The position numbers were made by a program, and so were the translations under genes. The notes under the pieces are model-generated. The model was not told the DNA's origin and ran no database searches. It saw only the letters and a list, made by a program, of their open reading frames with translations. A DNA stretch of 64,000 bases from Streptomyces scabiei 87.22 (lineage in GTDB: Bacteria > Actinomycetota > Actinomycetes > Streptomycetales > Streptomycetaceae), in NCBI RefSeq assembly GCF_000091305.1, contig NC_013929.1:6944001-7008000 (forward strand), written 5' to 3'. This document shows positions 8,787-16,305 of the stretch, one piece after another (within the stretch, counting starts at the first letter, position 1; every line of letters starts with the position of its first letter).

Positions 8787-9521
8787 TCAGCGGTGCCGGG
8801 CGCGGTGGTGTGCCTTCACCGCCTGTACGGCCGCGTCGGTCGCACCCCGCCCGAGTTCGGCGAGCAGCTCGGCGTGGCAGTGGTTCTGCGCCCGGACGAC
8901 CGCGGGGTCCGGTACGGGCAGCAACAGGCACAGCCGGCCGAGCAGGTCGGCGGCGAACTCACGGATCCCGGTGCCGCCGAGCGCCACCGCGAGGTCCAGG
9001 TGGAACCGGGTCTCCAGCTCGGCCAGGCGGGCCGGGTCGTCCGTCTCCTCCATCTCCTCGACCAGCGGCCGGAGTCCGTCCAGCCGTGCGGGCGGGACCT
9101 CTCCCGAACCGTGCGCCACGAGGCCGCATTCGAGCAGGAGCCGGAAGGCTTCGAGCGAAGCCGCCTCCTCGGGGTCGTGGGTCAGAGCCACGACGGTGTC
9201 CCACTCCTGGGCGACGAAGGTTCCGCCCGCGCGTCCGCGCCGGCGGTCGAGCAGGCCGTCCTGGCACATGCCCTCCAGCGCGCGGCGCACGGTGATCTCG
9301 CCGATTCCGAGTTCCTCGGCGAGGACCCCGGCGTCCGGCAGCCGGTCCCCGGGCCGTACGGAACGCAGGCGTACCCGCAGGGCGATCCGTGACCGGACGA
9401 GATCGGATCCGCTCTGGCCCCCGCCGGGCAGGGCGCGGGCGTGTCCGACGCCGGTGGCCGCCGTCGTCTGGGCCGGGCCGGGCGGGTTGTAGGGCCCGAA
9501 CTTGCCCGCTGCATTCGCCAC
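8787..9521 (-). CDS. GntR-family regulator with FCD (FadR-like) domain
   Basis: 244 residues. The winged helix-turn-helix occupies about residues 40-105 (LAEELGIGEITVRRALEGMC, then GLLDRRRGRAGGTFVA), with the TVRRAL recognition helix of GntR proteins. The helical ligand-binding FCD domain follows (about 115-240). It keeps an Asp/His pattern (RFHLDLAVALGG, then NHCHAELLAELGRG) that binds a metal and small acids in this family. It heads the leftward permease pair and shares a 733-base divergent intergenic region with another permease, so it may control both directions. Confidence 0.85.
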   Translation of the reverse strand: MANAAGKFGPYNPPGPAQTTAATGVGHARALPGGGQSGSDLVRSRIALRVRLRSVRPGDRLPDAGVLAEELGIGEITVRRALEGMCQDGLLDRRRGRAGGTFVAQEWDTVVALTHDPEEAASLEAFRLLLECGLVAHGSGEVPPARLDGLRPLVEEMEETDDPARLAELETRFHLDLAVALGGTGIREFAADLLGRLCLLLPVPDPAVVRAQNHCHAELLAELGRGATDAAVQAVKAHHRARHR

Positions 9522-9795
9522 GGCGCCACCCTAACGGCCCGCTGAGCGCGGTCGCGGTCCGCGACGGCCGCCGCGCGGAGCGCCGGACCGGCGTCGAGGG
9601 CGGGCGCGGGCCCGGTGCGGGGCGGTTGGGCCCGCCGGTGGTTCCCGCGACGACACCGCGGTGTGGTGCATGGGGGCTCCCGAGGAGGTGGTGATCCGGT
9701 CCGGCCCGCGACGGCCGTCGGCACAGGCGGCAGGCGCGGCGCGGCACGGCAGGGCACGGCACGGGCGTCGCGACGGGTGGAGCGGGTCGCGCTGC

Positions 9796-9830
9796 AGGAA
9801 AAATTAGAGCAAGGTGAACAGTTAAACAAG
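9796..9830 (-). promoter_or_regulatory. Leftward promoter-like AT-rich element
   Basis: An AT-rich island in very GC-rich DNA. On the minus strand it offers TTGTTT, 17 bases, then TAATTT, a sigma70-type arrangement directed at the GntR-permease operon about 275 bases away. Its ends (AGGAAAA and AAACAAG) recur inverted at 10024-10057. The rest of the 9522-10254 gap shows no gene. Confidence 0.5.
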
Positions 9831-10023
9831 ACCCTGCCGTGGGCGGGCCGGAAGGTGCGGGCGGGGCGAACGCGGAGGCCGGTCCGATGGCGTCCTGACC
9901 AGGGGATTCGCGCCCTGGCGGGAGGGTCGCGGGGCGTCGGCGAGGGTGCGGGCCGAGCGGGTGCGGGGTGGGTGTGGCCCGGCGGGACGGCGTGCCGACG
10001 CCAGGGCATGGGCGGACGGACCC

Positions 10024-10057
10024 CTTGTTTTATTCGATCGTCCTGAACTATTTTCCT
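10024..10057 (+). promoter_or_regulatory. Rightward promoter-like AT-rich element
   Basis: TTGTTT, 18 bases, then TATTTT forms a plausible promoter for the permease starting at 10255. The element is the inverted counterpart of 9796-9830: reversed, it begins AGGAAAA and ends AAACAAG. The pairing suggests two divergent promoters under shared control. Confidence 0.5.
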
Positions 10058-10254
10058 GAACGCCACCGGGACGACCGGTCCGACGGGGACCGGCCCGGAG
10101 GCCACGGTCCACCATGCCCTCCCTGCGGCCGTGATCGCCACCCGCACGTTCACCCGGCACGCCCGCACCCCTCATGCCCGACGGCCTCCCCGCCGCCGGC
10201 CGCCCGGCCCCGCCGGAACCTTCCCTCGTCCCCACCTGCTTCCTGGATGCCGAG

Positions 10255-11709
10255 ATGACCACACAGACACCTCGTCCCGCGCCCGATCCGGTGACCACCA
10301 CCGAGAGCCCCTCAGGAGGATCCGGCCTGCAAGCCGGACTGAAGAACCGTCATCTGTCGATGATCGCGATCGGCGGTGTCATCGGTGCGGGCCTGTTCGT
10401 CGGCTCCGGCTCCGGCATCGCGGCCGCCGGTCCCGGCATCCTGATCTCGTACCTCCTCGTCGGCACCCTCGTGGTGCTGGTGATGCGGATGCTCGGCGAG
10501 ATGGCCGCGGCCAATCCCACCTCCGGCTCGTTCTCCGCCTACGCGGACCGTGCGCTGGGCCGCTGGGCCGGGTTCACCATCGGCTGGCTGTACTGGTTCT
10601 TCTGGGTCGTCGTGCTCGCGGTAGAGGCGACCGCCGGTGCCAAGATCCTGGCCGGATGGATCCCCGCGGTACCGCAGTGGGGCTGGGCCCTGCTCGTGAT
10701 GGTGGTCCTCACCGCCACCAACCTCGTCTCCGTCGGCTCCTACGGCGAGTTCGAGTTCTGGTTCGCCGGCATCAAGGTCGTCGCGATCGCCGCGTTCATC
10801 GTGGTCGGCGGGCTCGCGATCTTCGGCCTGCTGCCCGGCTCGGACCACCCGGCGTCCGGCTTCTCCCATCTGACCGACCACGGCGGATTCCTGCCCAACG
10901 GGCCGGGGGCGATCCTCACCGGCATCCTGATGGTGGTCTTCTCCTTCATGGGCAGCGAGATCGTCACCCTGGCCGCCGGTGAGACCGAGAACCCGCGGGC
11001 CGCGGTCACCAAGGCCACCAACAGCGTGATCTGGCGGATCGCGGTGTTCTACCTGGGCTCGATCCTGATCGTGGTGTCGCTGCTGCGCTGGGACGACCCG
11101 GCGATCCTCAAGGACGGCTCGTACGTCGCCGCGCTGAACTCCATCGGCATCCCGCACGCCGGCGAGATCATGAACGCCATCGTGCTCACCTCCGTCCTGT
11201 CCTGCCTCAACTCCGGCCTCTACACCGCCTCCCGGATGGCGTTCTCGCTCGGCCGTCGCAGCGACGCCCCGGCCGCCTTCGCCCGCACCAACGGGCGCGG
11301 CGTCCCCCAATCGGCCATCCTGGCCTCGGTGGTCTTCGGCTTCGTCGCGGTCGCCTTCAACTACCTGTGGCCGGACACGGTCTTCCAGTTCCTGCTGAAC
11401 TCCTCCGGCGCGATCGCCCTCTTCGTCTGGCTGGTGATCTGCTTCTCCCAACTGCGGATGCGCAAGATCATCCAGCGTGAGTCGCCGGACAAGCTGGTCG
11501 TCAGGATGTGGCTCTACCCCTACCTGACCTGGGCCACCATCGCGATGATCACCTTCGTCCTGGTCTACATGCTGACCGACACCGCCGACGGTGGCGGCCG
11601 CGACCAGGTCGTCCTGTCCACGCTGCTCGCCGTGGCCGTGGTGGTCTTCGCCCTCGTCCGCGAGCGGCGGGCCCGGAACGCCCGGCCGGACAAGGTCACC
11701 TCCGCCTAG
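10255..11709 (+). CDS. APC-superfamily amino acid permease, GABA/aromatic/proline (AAT) type
   Basis: 484 residues from the ATG at 10255, preferred over the ATG at 10174 because it directly precedes a typical N-terminus (LQAGLKNRHLSMIAIGGVIG). That motif and AGLFVGSGSGI are hallmarks of the AAT permeases (GabP, ProY, CycA). Twelve helices are visible. SFMGSEIVTLAAGETENP after helix 6 is the conserved substrate-pathway region. Proton-coupled amino acid uptake is expected. The gene is transcribed divergently from the GntR regulator, with promoter-like elements in between. Confidence 0.87.
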   Translation: MTTQTPRPAPDPVTTTESPSGGSGLQAGLKNRHLSMIAIGGVIGAGLFVGSGSGIAAAGPGILISYLLVGTLVVLVMRMLGEMAAANPTSGSFSAYADRALGRWAGFTIGWLYWFFWVVVLAVEATAGAKILAGWIPAVPQWGWALLVMVVLTATNLVSVGSYGEFEFWFAGIKVVAIAAFIVVGGLAIFGLLPGSDHPASGFSHLTDHGGFLPNGPGAILTGILMVVFSFMGSEIVTLAAGETENPRAAVTKATNSVIWRIAVFYLGSILIVVSLLRWDDPAILKDGSYVAALNSIGIPHAGEIMNAIVLTSVLSCLNSGLYTASRMAFSLGRRSDAPAAFARTNGRGVPQSAILASVVFGFVAVAFNYLWPDTVFQFLLNSSGAIALFVWLVICFSQLRMRKIIQRESPDKLVVRMWLYPYLTWATIAMITFVLVYMLTDTADGGGRDQVVLSTLLAVAVVVFALVRERRARNARPDKVTSA

Positions 11710-11910
11710 CGGCCCGGCCCGTCGTACGGCCGACCCGCCCCGCCGGTGACGCGGCCCTCCCGCCGCGTCACCGGCTTCGCGGCGTCCGCGCCGCGGTGCG
11801 ATGTCCGCGCCGCGGCGCGGCCCGCTTCTACGACGAGGGCGGCGGACCGGGCGCCCGTCCGACGGGAGCCCCGTCCGCCGCCCCGGTCGCCGGGTCGGGC
11901 GGATCCGTCG

Positions 11911-12678
11911 TCAGCGGCCCCTGAAGACGGGGGTCCTCTTCTCCAGGAACGCGCTCATGCCCTCCTTCTGGTCCGCCGTCGTGAACAGGGCGTGGAACAC
12001 GCGCCGTTCGAAGAGGAGCCCGTCGCGCAGGCCGGTCTCCAGGGCCCGGTCGACCGACTCACGGGCGGCCGAGACGGCCCGGCGGCCGTAGGAGGCGATG
12101 GTCGCCGCGGCGTCCGTGCTCTCGGTGAGGACGCGGTCGTCCGGGACCACCCGCGACACCAGGCCCGCGGCCTCCGCCTCGCGGGCGCTCATCGTGCGGC
12201 CCGTGAGGATCAGGTCCATGGCCTTGGCGCGGCCGACCAGGCGGGTGAGCCGCTGGGTGCCGCCGATGCCGGGGATCACGCCGAGCTTGATCTCCGGCTG
12301 GCCGAAGACCGCCGACTCGCCCGCGACGATCAGGTCGCACATCATCGCCAGCTCGCAACCGCCGCCCAGCGCATGCCCGTTGACCGCCGCGATCTTCGGC
12401 GTCCGGAATCCGGCGAACTCCTCCCAGCCCGCGAAGTAGTCCTCCGCGGCCATGTCCTCGGCCGACTTCCCCGCCATCTCCTTGATGTCGGCACCGGCCG
12501 CGAAGACCTTCTCCGACCCGGTGACGACGAAGCAGCCCACGTCCGGGTCGCGGTCCAACGGGCGCATCACGTCGAGGAGTTCGCCCAGCAGCTCACCGCT
12601 GAGGGCGTTCAGGACGTGCGGCCGATGGAGTCGTACCGTGACCACGCGGTCATGACGTTCGATCTTGAGGGTGTTCAA
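11911..12678 (-). CDS. Enoyl-CoA hydratase/isomerase (crotonase) family
   Basis: 255 residues from a TTG at 12678, chosen for the strong AGAGGAGAG ribosome site just upstream and for family-typical length. An ATG at 12723 that overlaps the upstream stop as ATGA is an alternative. The oxyanion-hole segments are intact: AAGADIKEMAG near residue 63, and NGHALGGGCELAMMCDLIVA with the first catalytic Glu. FGQPEIKLGVIPGIGGTQRL carries the second Glu. The enzyme should hydrate 2-enoyl-CoA thioesters. It is the last gene of the operon with the TmpA-like and adenylation proteins. Confidence 0.88.
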   Translation of the reverse strand: MNTLKIERHDRVVTVRLHRPHVLNALSGELLGELLDVMRPLDRDPDVGCFVVTGSEKVFAAGADIKEMAGKSAEDMAAEDYFAGWEEFAGFRTPKIAAVNGHALGGGCELAMMCDLIVAGESAVFGQPEIKLGVIPGIGGTQRLTRLVGRAKAMDLILTGRTMSAREAEAAGLVSRVVPDDRVLTESTDAAATIASYGRRAVSAARESVDRALETGLRDGLLFERRVFHALFTTADQKEGMSAFLEKRTPVFRGR

Positions 12679-12719
12679 CGACTCTCCTCTTCTCCCTCGC
12701 CTGCCGGTTCCGGCGGTTG

Positions 12720-14081
12720 TCATGAGTCCCAGATCGCGCCGTACGCGGGAATCCCGCGCTGTTCGAGGCCGTGCACCACCTGCCAGGTCAGCTTCTTGTT
12801 GGAGATGCAGATGACAGCCTCGGCGCCGAAGTCGCGGTACGCGGTGTACGCGAGCCGCACCATGTCCGGCTTGCCGTGCTGCGAGGTGTCCCAGACCAGC
12901 GCGTTCGGCTGGACGGCGAGGATCTCGTCGACCAGCTCGTCGCCGTAGGTCCTGCGCGGGTCACGTGTCGCCCACACGAGCCGGGAGGGCACCTCGGCGG
13001 CCAGCAGGTGCGGCAGACAGGGGCCGATGCCGCTGCCGGTTGCCACGTAGATCACTTTGCTGAACAGGGTCTCGATATTGGCGACCCCGGCCGTGGTGAT
13101 GCCCTTGACCCAGACCTTCGCCGGCGCGTCGTCGATGAACGAGCCGGTCCAGTCGCCCGCGCGCGAGATGGTCAGCCGGAAGCCGGGTACGCCGGGTGAG
13201 GGCACGTTGGCGAAGGAGTGCCATTCGGTGAGCGGACTGCGGCTGATGGCGGTGGAGGAGCCCGCGAAGGGGGTCACACCGTGGTCGAAACGGGCCAGCG
13301 CGACGTGCGGGGAGGGCCTCTCGATCCGTACGTCCACCTTGCGCAGCCGCAGCCAGGGCAGGGCGACGCTGAAGGTGACCACGGCCAGCACCCCGATGGC
13401 GACCGGCCCCTGCCCGCCCAGCAGCGTGTGCGTCCAGAACAGGGCGAGGGCGCTCCAGCCGCCGAAGCGGTGGATCTTCTCGAAGCGGTCGTGGAAGCGG
13501 GAACGGAACGGCGGCAGGGCGGTGGCGACGATGACGGCGAGCAGGGCCACCAGTGTCCAGCTCACGGCCATGAGGGCCGGGTCGGTGCCGTCGACGGCCG
13601 ACGCGACCGCCCCGGCGAGGAACCACGCCGCTCCGGCCAGCGCCCCGCCCACGTGCAGTCCGCCGAAGTGGTAGACCTTCCCGAGCGTCCACCGCGCCTT
13701 CAGCGGCCAGCTCGTCGGAGCCCAGGTCGCCAGCCGGAAGAAGAGGTTGACGACGTACTGCTGCCGGACCACCACCGCGAGCGCGAGGTTCGCGAGGGAC
13801 GCGTGGCCGACGGTCTCGGCGTCCGGCACCCAACTGGCGGTCAGCAGAACGATGTTGGCCAGTATCACCAGCGCAGCGAGGCGGTTGTAGTGCATCAGAC
13901 GGGGGTGCTTGAGCAGGCGGCGGGGCGCGGACGTGAGCGGCGGGAGTTCGGCGAGAGCCGAGGGCGGTACGCCCGCGACGCCTCCCGCCTCCGCGGACGA
14001 CGTCCCGGCGGAAGCGGCCCCGGTGGAGGCGGCCCCGGCGGACGAGCCGCCGGCCGACGAGGTCTCGATGGACGACGTCAT
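12720..14081 (-). CDS. TmpA-like integral membrane flavoprotein (ferric-reductase-type)
   Basis: 453 residues from the ATG at 14081, which overlaps the stop of the adenylation gene (ATGA), implying translational coupling. An Ala/Ser-rich cytoplasmic leader of about 60 residues precedes six hydrophobic helices bearing His residues (VYHFGGLHVGG, KIHRFGGW, FWTHTLLGG). These suggest haem or quinone contact as in ferric reductases. The C-terminal 200 residues look like a ferredoxin-NADP reductase module with VIYVATGSGIGPCLPHLL as the nucleotide-binding loop. The best match known to me is TmpA, a fungal membrane flavoprotein linked to a developmental signal. The substrate is unknown, and co-expression with an adenylating enzyme suggests redox change of an activated acid. 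Confidence 0.65.
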   Translation of the reverse strand: MTSSIETSSAGGSSAGAASTGAASAGTSSAEAGGVAGVPPSALAELPPLTSAPRRLLKHPRLMHYNRLAALVILANIVLLTASWVPDAETVGHASLANLALAVVVRQQYVVNLFFRLATWAPTSWPLKARWTLGKVYHFGGLHVGGALAGAAWFLAGAVASAVDGTDPALMAVSWTLVALLAVIVATALPPFRSRFHDRFEKIHRFGGWSALALFWTHTLLGGQGPVAIGVLAVVTFSVALPWLRLRKVDVRIERPSPHVALARFDHGVTPFAGSSTAISRSPLTEWHSFANVPSPGVPGFRLTISRAGDWTGSFIDDAPAKVWVKGITTAGVANIETLFSKVIYVATGSGIGPCLPHLLAAEVPSRLVWATRDPRRTYGDELVDEILAVQPNALVWDTSQHGKPDMVRLAYTAYRDFGAEAVICISNKKLTWQVVHGLEQRGIPAYGAIWDS

Positions 14082-15685
14082 CGGGCCGCCCCCTCTCGTA
14101 CCGCCGGCACCGGCAGCAGGGGTGCCCCCGCGTCCTGGACCGGCACCGCCCGCGCGGCCTTCTCCCGTTGCTCCGCCAGCCGCAGCAGTGCCGCCCGGTC
14201 GACCTTGCCCCGGTCCGTCTCCGGCAGCGCGGCCAGCGGGAGGACCGTGGCCGGCACGCAGTAGTACGGCAGGGCGTCGGCCACCGCGCGCCGGGCCGTG
14301 TCCGGGTCGACGTCGGCCGGGCAGACGAAGGAGACCAGGCTGCGGGCGTCCCGCTTCAGGGTGACGGCGCGGGAGCAGCCCGCCACCGACTCCAGCACCG
14401 AGGAGACGGAGTCGAGTTCCACGCGGAAGCCGCGGACCTTGACCTGGTCGTCGGTACGGCCCAGGTGTTCGAGTTCGCCGTCCGGTGTCCAGCGGCCCAG
14501 GTCGCGGGTGCGGAACATGCGGTGTCCGCCGCCGAGGAAGGGGTCGGGGGCGTACCGCTCGGCGTTCAGCGCCTCGTTGTCCAGATAGCCGGCCGAGACG
14601 CAGTCGCCTCCGGCCCACATCTCGCCGACCTCCCCGATGGGCAGCGCACGCCGGTGCTCGTCGAGGACGTACACCGTGTTGTTGGGGGTGGGGCGGCCGA
14701 TCGTGAGCAGCGCGTCCTCCACGCGGTGCCGGCGCATCGTGTTGACGATCGTCGTCTCCGTGGGCCCGCAGGAGTTGTGGAAGGCGGACCGCCCGGCCCA
14801 GGCGTCCGCGAGCGGGCGCGGGCACGGCTCGCCCGCGACGGCCACCGTCCGCACCCGGGGGCAGTCCGCCGGGTCGATCCCGGACAGCACCGTCGGCGTC
14901 GCGATCAGCACGTCCGCCGTACGGGCCGCCGCCGCGACGTCCTTGCCGCGGATCACGAGCGTGCCGCCGTGGGCGAGACAGCCGAGGATCTCCCAGGCGG
15001 CCATGTCGAAGGCGATGTTGAGGAGCTGGGCGACCCGGTCACCGGGGCGGATGCCCAGGTCGCCGGGCGAGGTGAGGAGGATGTTCGCGACGTTGCGGTG
15101 GGTGACCTTCACCCCGTTGGGCTTGCCGGTCGTGCCCGAGGTGAACAGGACGTAGCACCCGTCGTCGGGGCGTACGGGCCGCTCCGGGCGGACCGGCCCC
15201 GGCGCGGGCGGGCCGGCGAGATCGTCGTCGAGCGTGATCAGCCGGTGCCCGGTGGCGGGCAGGGGCACCCGCAGCGTGTGCTCCGACTGGGTCAGGACGA
15301 CCCGGGTGCCGGCGGTACGGATGACGTGCCGCAGCTGGGTGTCGGGGGTGAGGCCGATGTCCTGCGGGACGTAGGCGGCGCCTGCCTTCAGCGTGCCGAG
15401 CAGCCCGACGAGCATCGGGACGGACCTGCGGACGAAGAGGCCGACGTGGTCGCCGGGCCGTACGCCCTCCCGCAGGAGCACGGCCGCGAGGCGGGTGGCA
15501 CGGCGGTCCAGTTCGCCGTACGTGATCGTCGTGCCCTGGTGCTCGGCGGCGACCGCGTGCGGCGCGGCGGTGGCCCACCGTTCGAAGGCGTGGTGGACGA
15601 GGGGGTCGGGGACGGGGATGTCAGGGCCTCGGCCGAACTGCCGGAACAGGGCCCTGTCGTGAGGGGACAGATGGCTCAGGGGCAT
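14078..15685 (-). CDS. Stand-alone NRPS-type adenylation protein
   Basis: 535 residues. All core adenylation motifs are present in order: LFTSGTTGKPNGVKVTHRN (A3), FDMAAWEILGCLAHGG (A4), NSCGPTETT (A5), GEMWAGGDCVSAGYL (A6), FRTRDLGRWTPDGELEHLGR (A7), DDQVKVRGFRVELDSV (A8) and DRGKVDRAALL with the catalytic Lys (A10). No carrier-protein or condensation domain follows, so the acyl-adenylate must be passed to a separate partner. The A4 Asp of FDMAAW is retained, favouring an amino acid substrate, but the full specificity code was not resolved. It is the first gene of a leftward three-gene operon divergent from fkbH. Confidence 0.85.
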   Translation of the reverse strand: MPLSHLSPHDRALFRQFGRGPDIPVPDPLVHHAFERWATAAPHAVAAEHQGTTITYGELDRRATRLAAVLLREGVRPGDHVGLFVRRSVPMLVGLLGTLKAGAAYVPQDIGLTPDTQLRHVIRTAGTRVVLTQSEHTLRVPLPATGHRLITLDDDLAGPPAPGPVRPERPVRPDDGCYVLFTSGTTGKPNGVKVTHRNVANILLTSPGDLGIRPGDRVAQLLNIAFDMAAWEILGCLAHGGTLVIRGKDVAAAARTADVLIATPTVLSGIDPADCPRVRTVAVAGEPCPRPLADAWAGRSAFHNSCGPTETTIVNTMRRHRVEDALLTIGRPTPNNTVYVLDEHRRALPIGEVGEMWAGGDCVSAGYLDNEALNAERYAPDPFLGGGHRMFRTRDLGRWTPDGELEHLGRTDDQVKVRGFRVELDSVSSVLESVAGCSRAVTLKRDARSLVSFVCPADVDPDTARRAVADALPYYCVPATVLPLAALPETDRGKVDRAALLRLAEQREKAARAVPVQDAGAPLLPVPAVREGAAR

Positions 15686-15858
15686 GCTTCACAGACCTCC
15701 TGGCTGTGTGGGGAGAAGATGCCTCGGGCTACTGAACGCTGACGTGCCTCGAAAGGTGCATGGGTCGAGCGCCGTGCGGAGGTGCGGGCGACAGCACCGG
15801 TGTGCGGTGGCGCCTCAAACAGCTTCAACGTTCAATGTGCTCTGCGTCACTGTGAAAA

Positions 15859-15874
15859 CCAGTCACATGACTGG
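15859..15874. promoter_or_regulatory. Short palindrome in an AT-rich patch upstream of the adenylation gene
   Basis: CCAGTCA-CA-TGACTGG is a perfect 7-bp dyad about 175 bases upstream of the leftward adenylation gene, in the least GC-rich part of this intergenic region. It may be an operator. No regulator was assigned. Confidence 0.35.
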
Positions 15875-15960
15875 ACTTGCGGCACAGCGACCGCTTCCCT
15901 CCGGGCAGGCGCCCGCAGCCACATGCGCTGCCGCGCGTCACGGGACGTGGGCGCGTTGTC

Positions 15961-16128
15961 GGGTGCGTTGTCGGGTGCGGGTGAGTGGGGGCTGGTCGCG
16001 CAGTTCCCCGCGCCCCTGAAAAGCAGGGGCTGTGCTCCCTGCTTTTCAGGCCCGCAGGGGCCTGGGCTTTCAGGGGCGCGGGGAACTGCGCGAGAAGCCC
16101 CACCGGACCCGCACCCGACAACGCACCC
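15961..16128. repeat. Giant nested palindrome
   Basis: The outer arms, 22 bp and perfect, lie at 15961-15982 and 16107-16128 (ends GGGTGCGTTG / CAACGCACCC). Within them, the sequence around 15997-16020 (CGCGCAGTTCCCCGCGCCCC) returns inverted at about 16069-16092. The centre holds a perfect 13-bp hairpin, CTGAAAAGCAGGG at 16016-16028 with CCCTGCTTTTCAG at 16037-16049. The GCAGTTCCCCGCGCCCC arm is a sequence I recognise as widely repeated in Streptomyces intergenic regions. Here it lies between divergent genes, so it is not a simple convergent terminator. Confidence 0.85.
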
Positions 16129-16153
16129 CCGACCACCCCCACGAACCCCGGGC

Positions 16154-16187
16154 GCTCAAGGCCCGCTTAAGACGCCCTCGGCACGCT
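16154..16187 (+). promoter_or_regulatory. SARP-type promoter (fkbH)
   Basis: Heptamers GCTCAAG (16154-16160) and GCTTAAG (16165-16171) are exactly 11 bp apart. Ten bases then lead to the -10-like CACGCT (16182-16187). SARP activators bind such 11-bp-spaced heptamers just upstream of the -10. This is the clearest copy of the ten sites found. The fkbH-type gene starts 119 bases downstream. Confidence 0.7.
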
Positions 16188-16305
16188 CGGTGCGGCCACC
16201 GGCAGTGGTGGTGGGTCCGTGTCCGGGATGGGGCGCGGACCCGCGTCGGTGCTCCCGGGACACCGCGGGCGCCGAGCGACGGGCGATTCAGTGAATGGAG
16301 ACACC

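Noticed and set aside
15684..16294. Open frames across the giant palindrome
   Set aside because: They run through inverted-repeat DNA with no homology or ribosome site.
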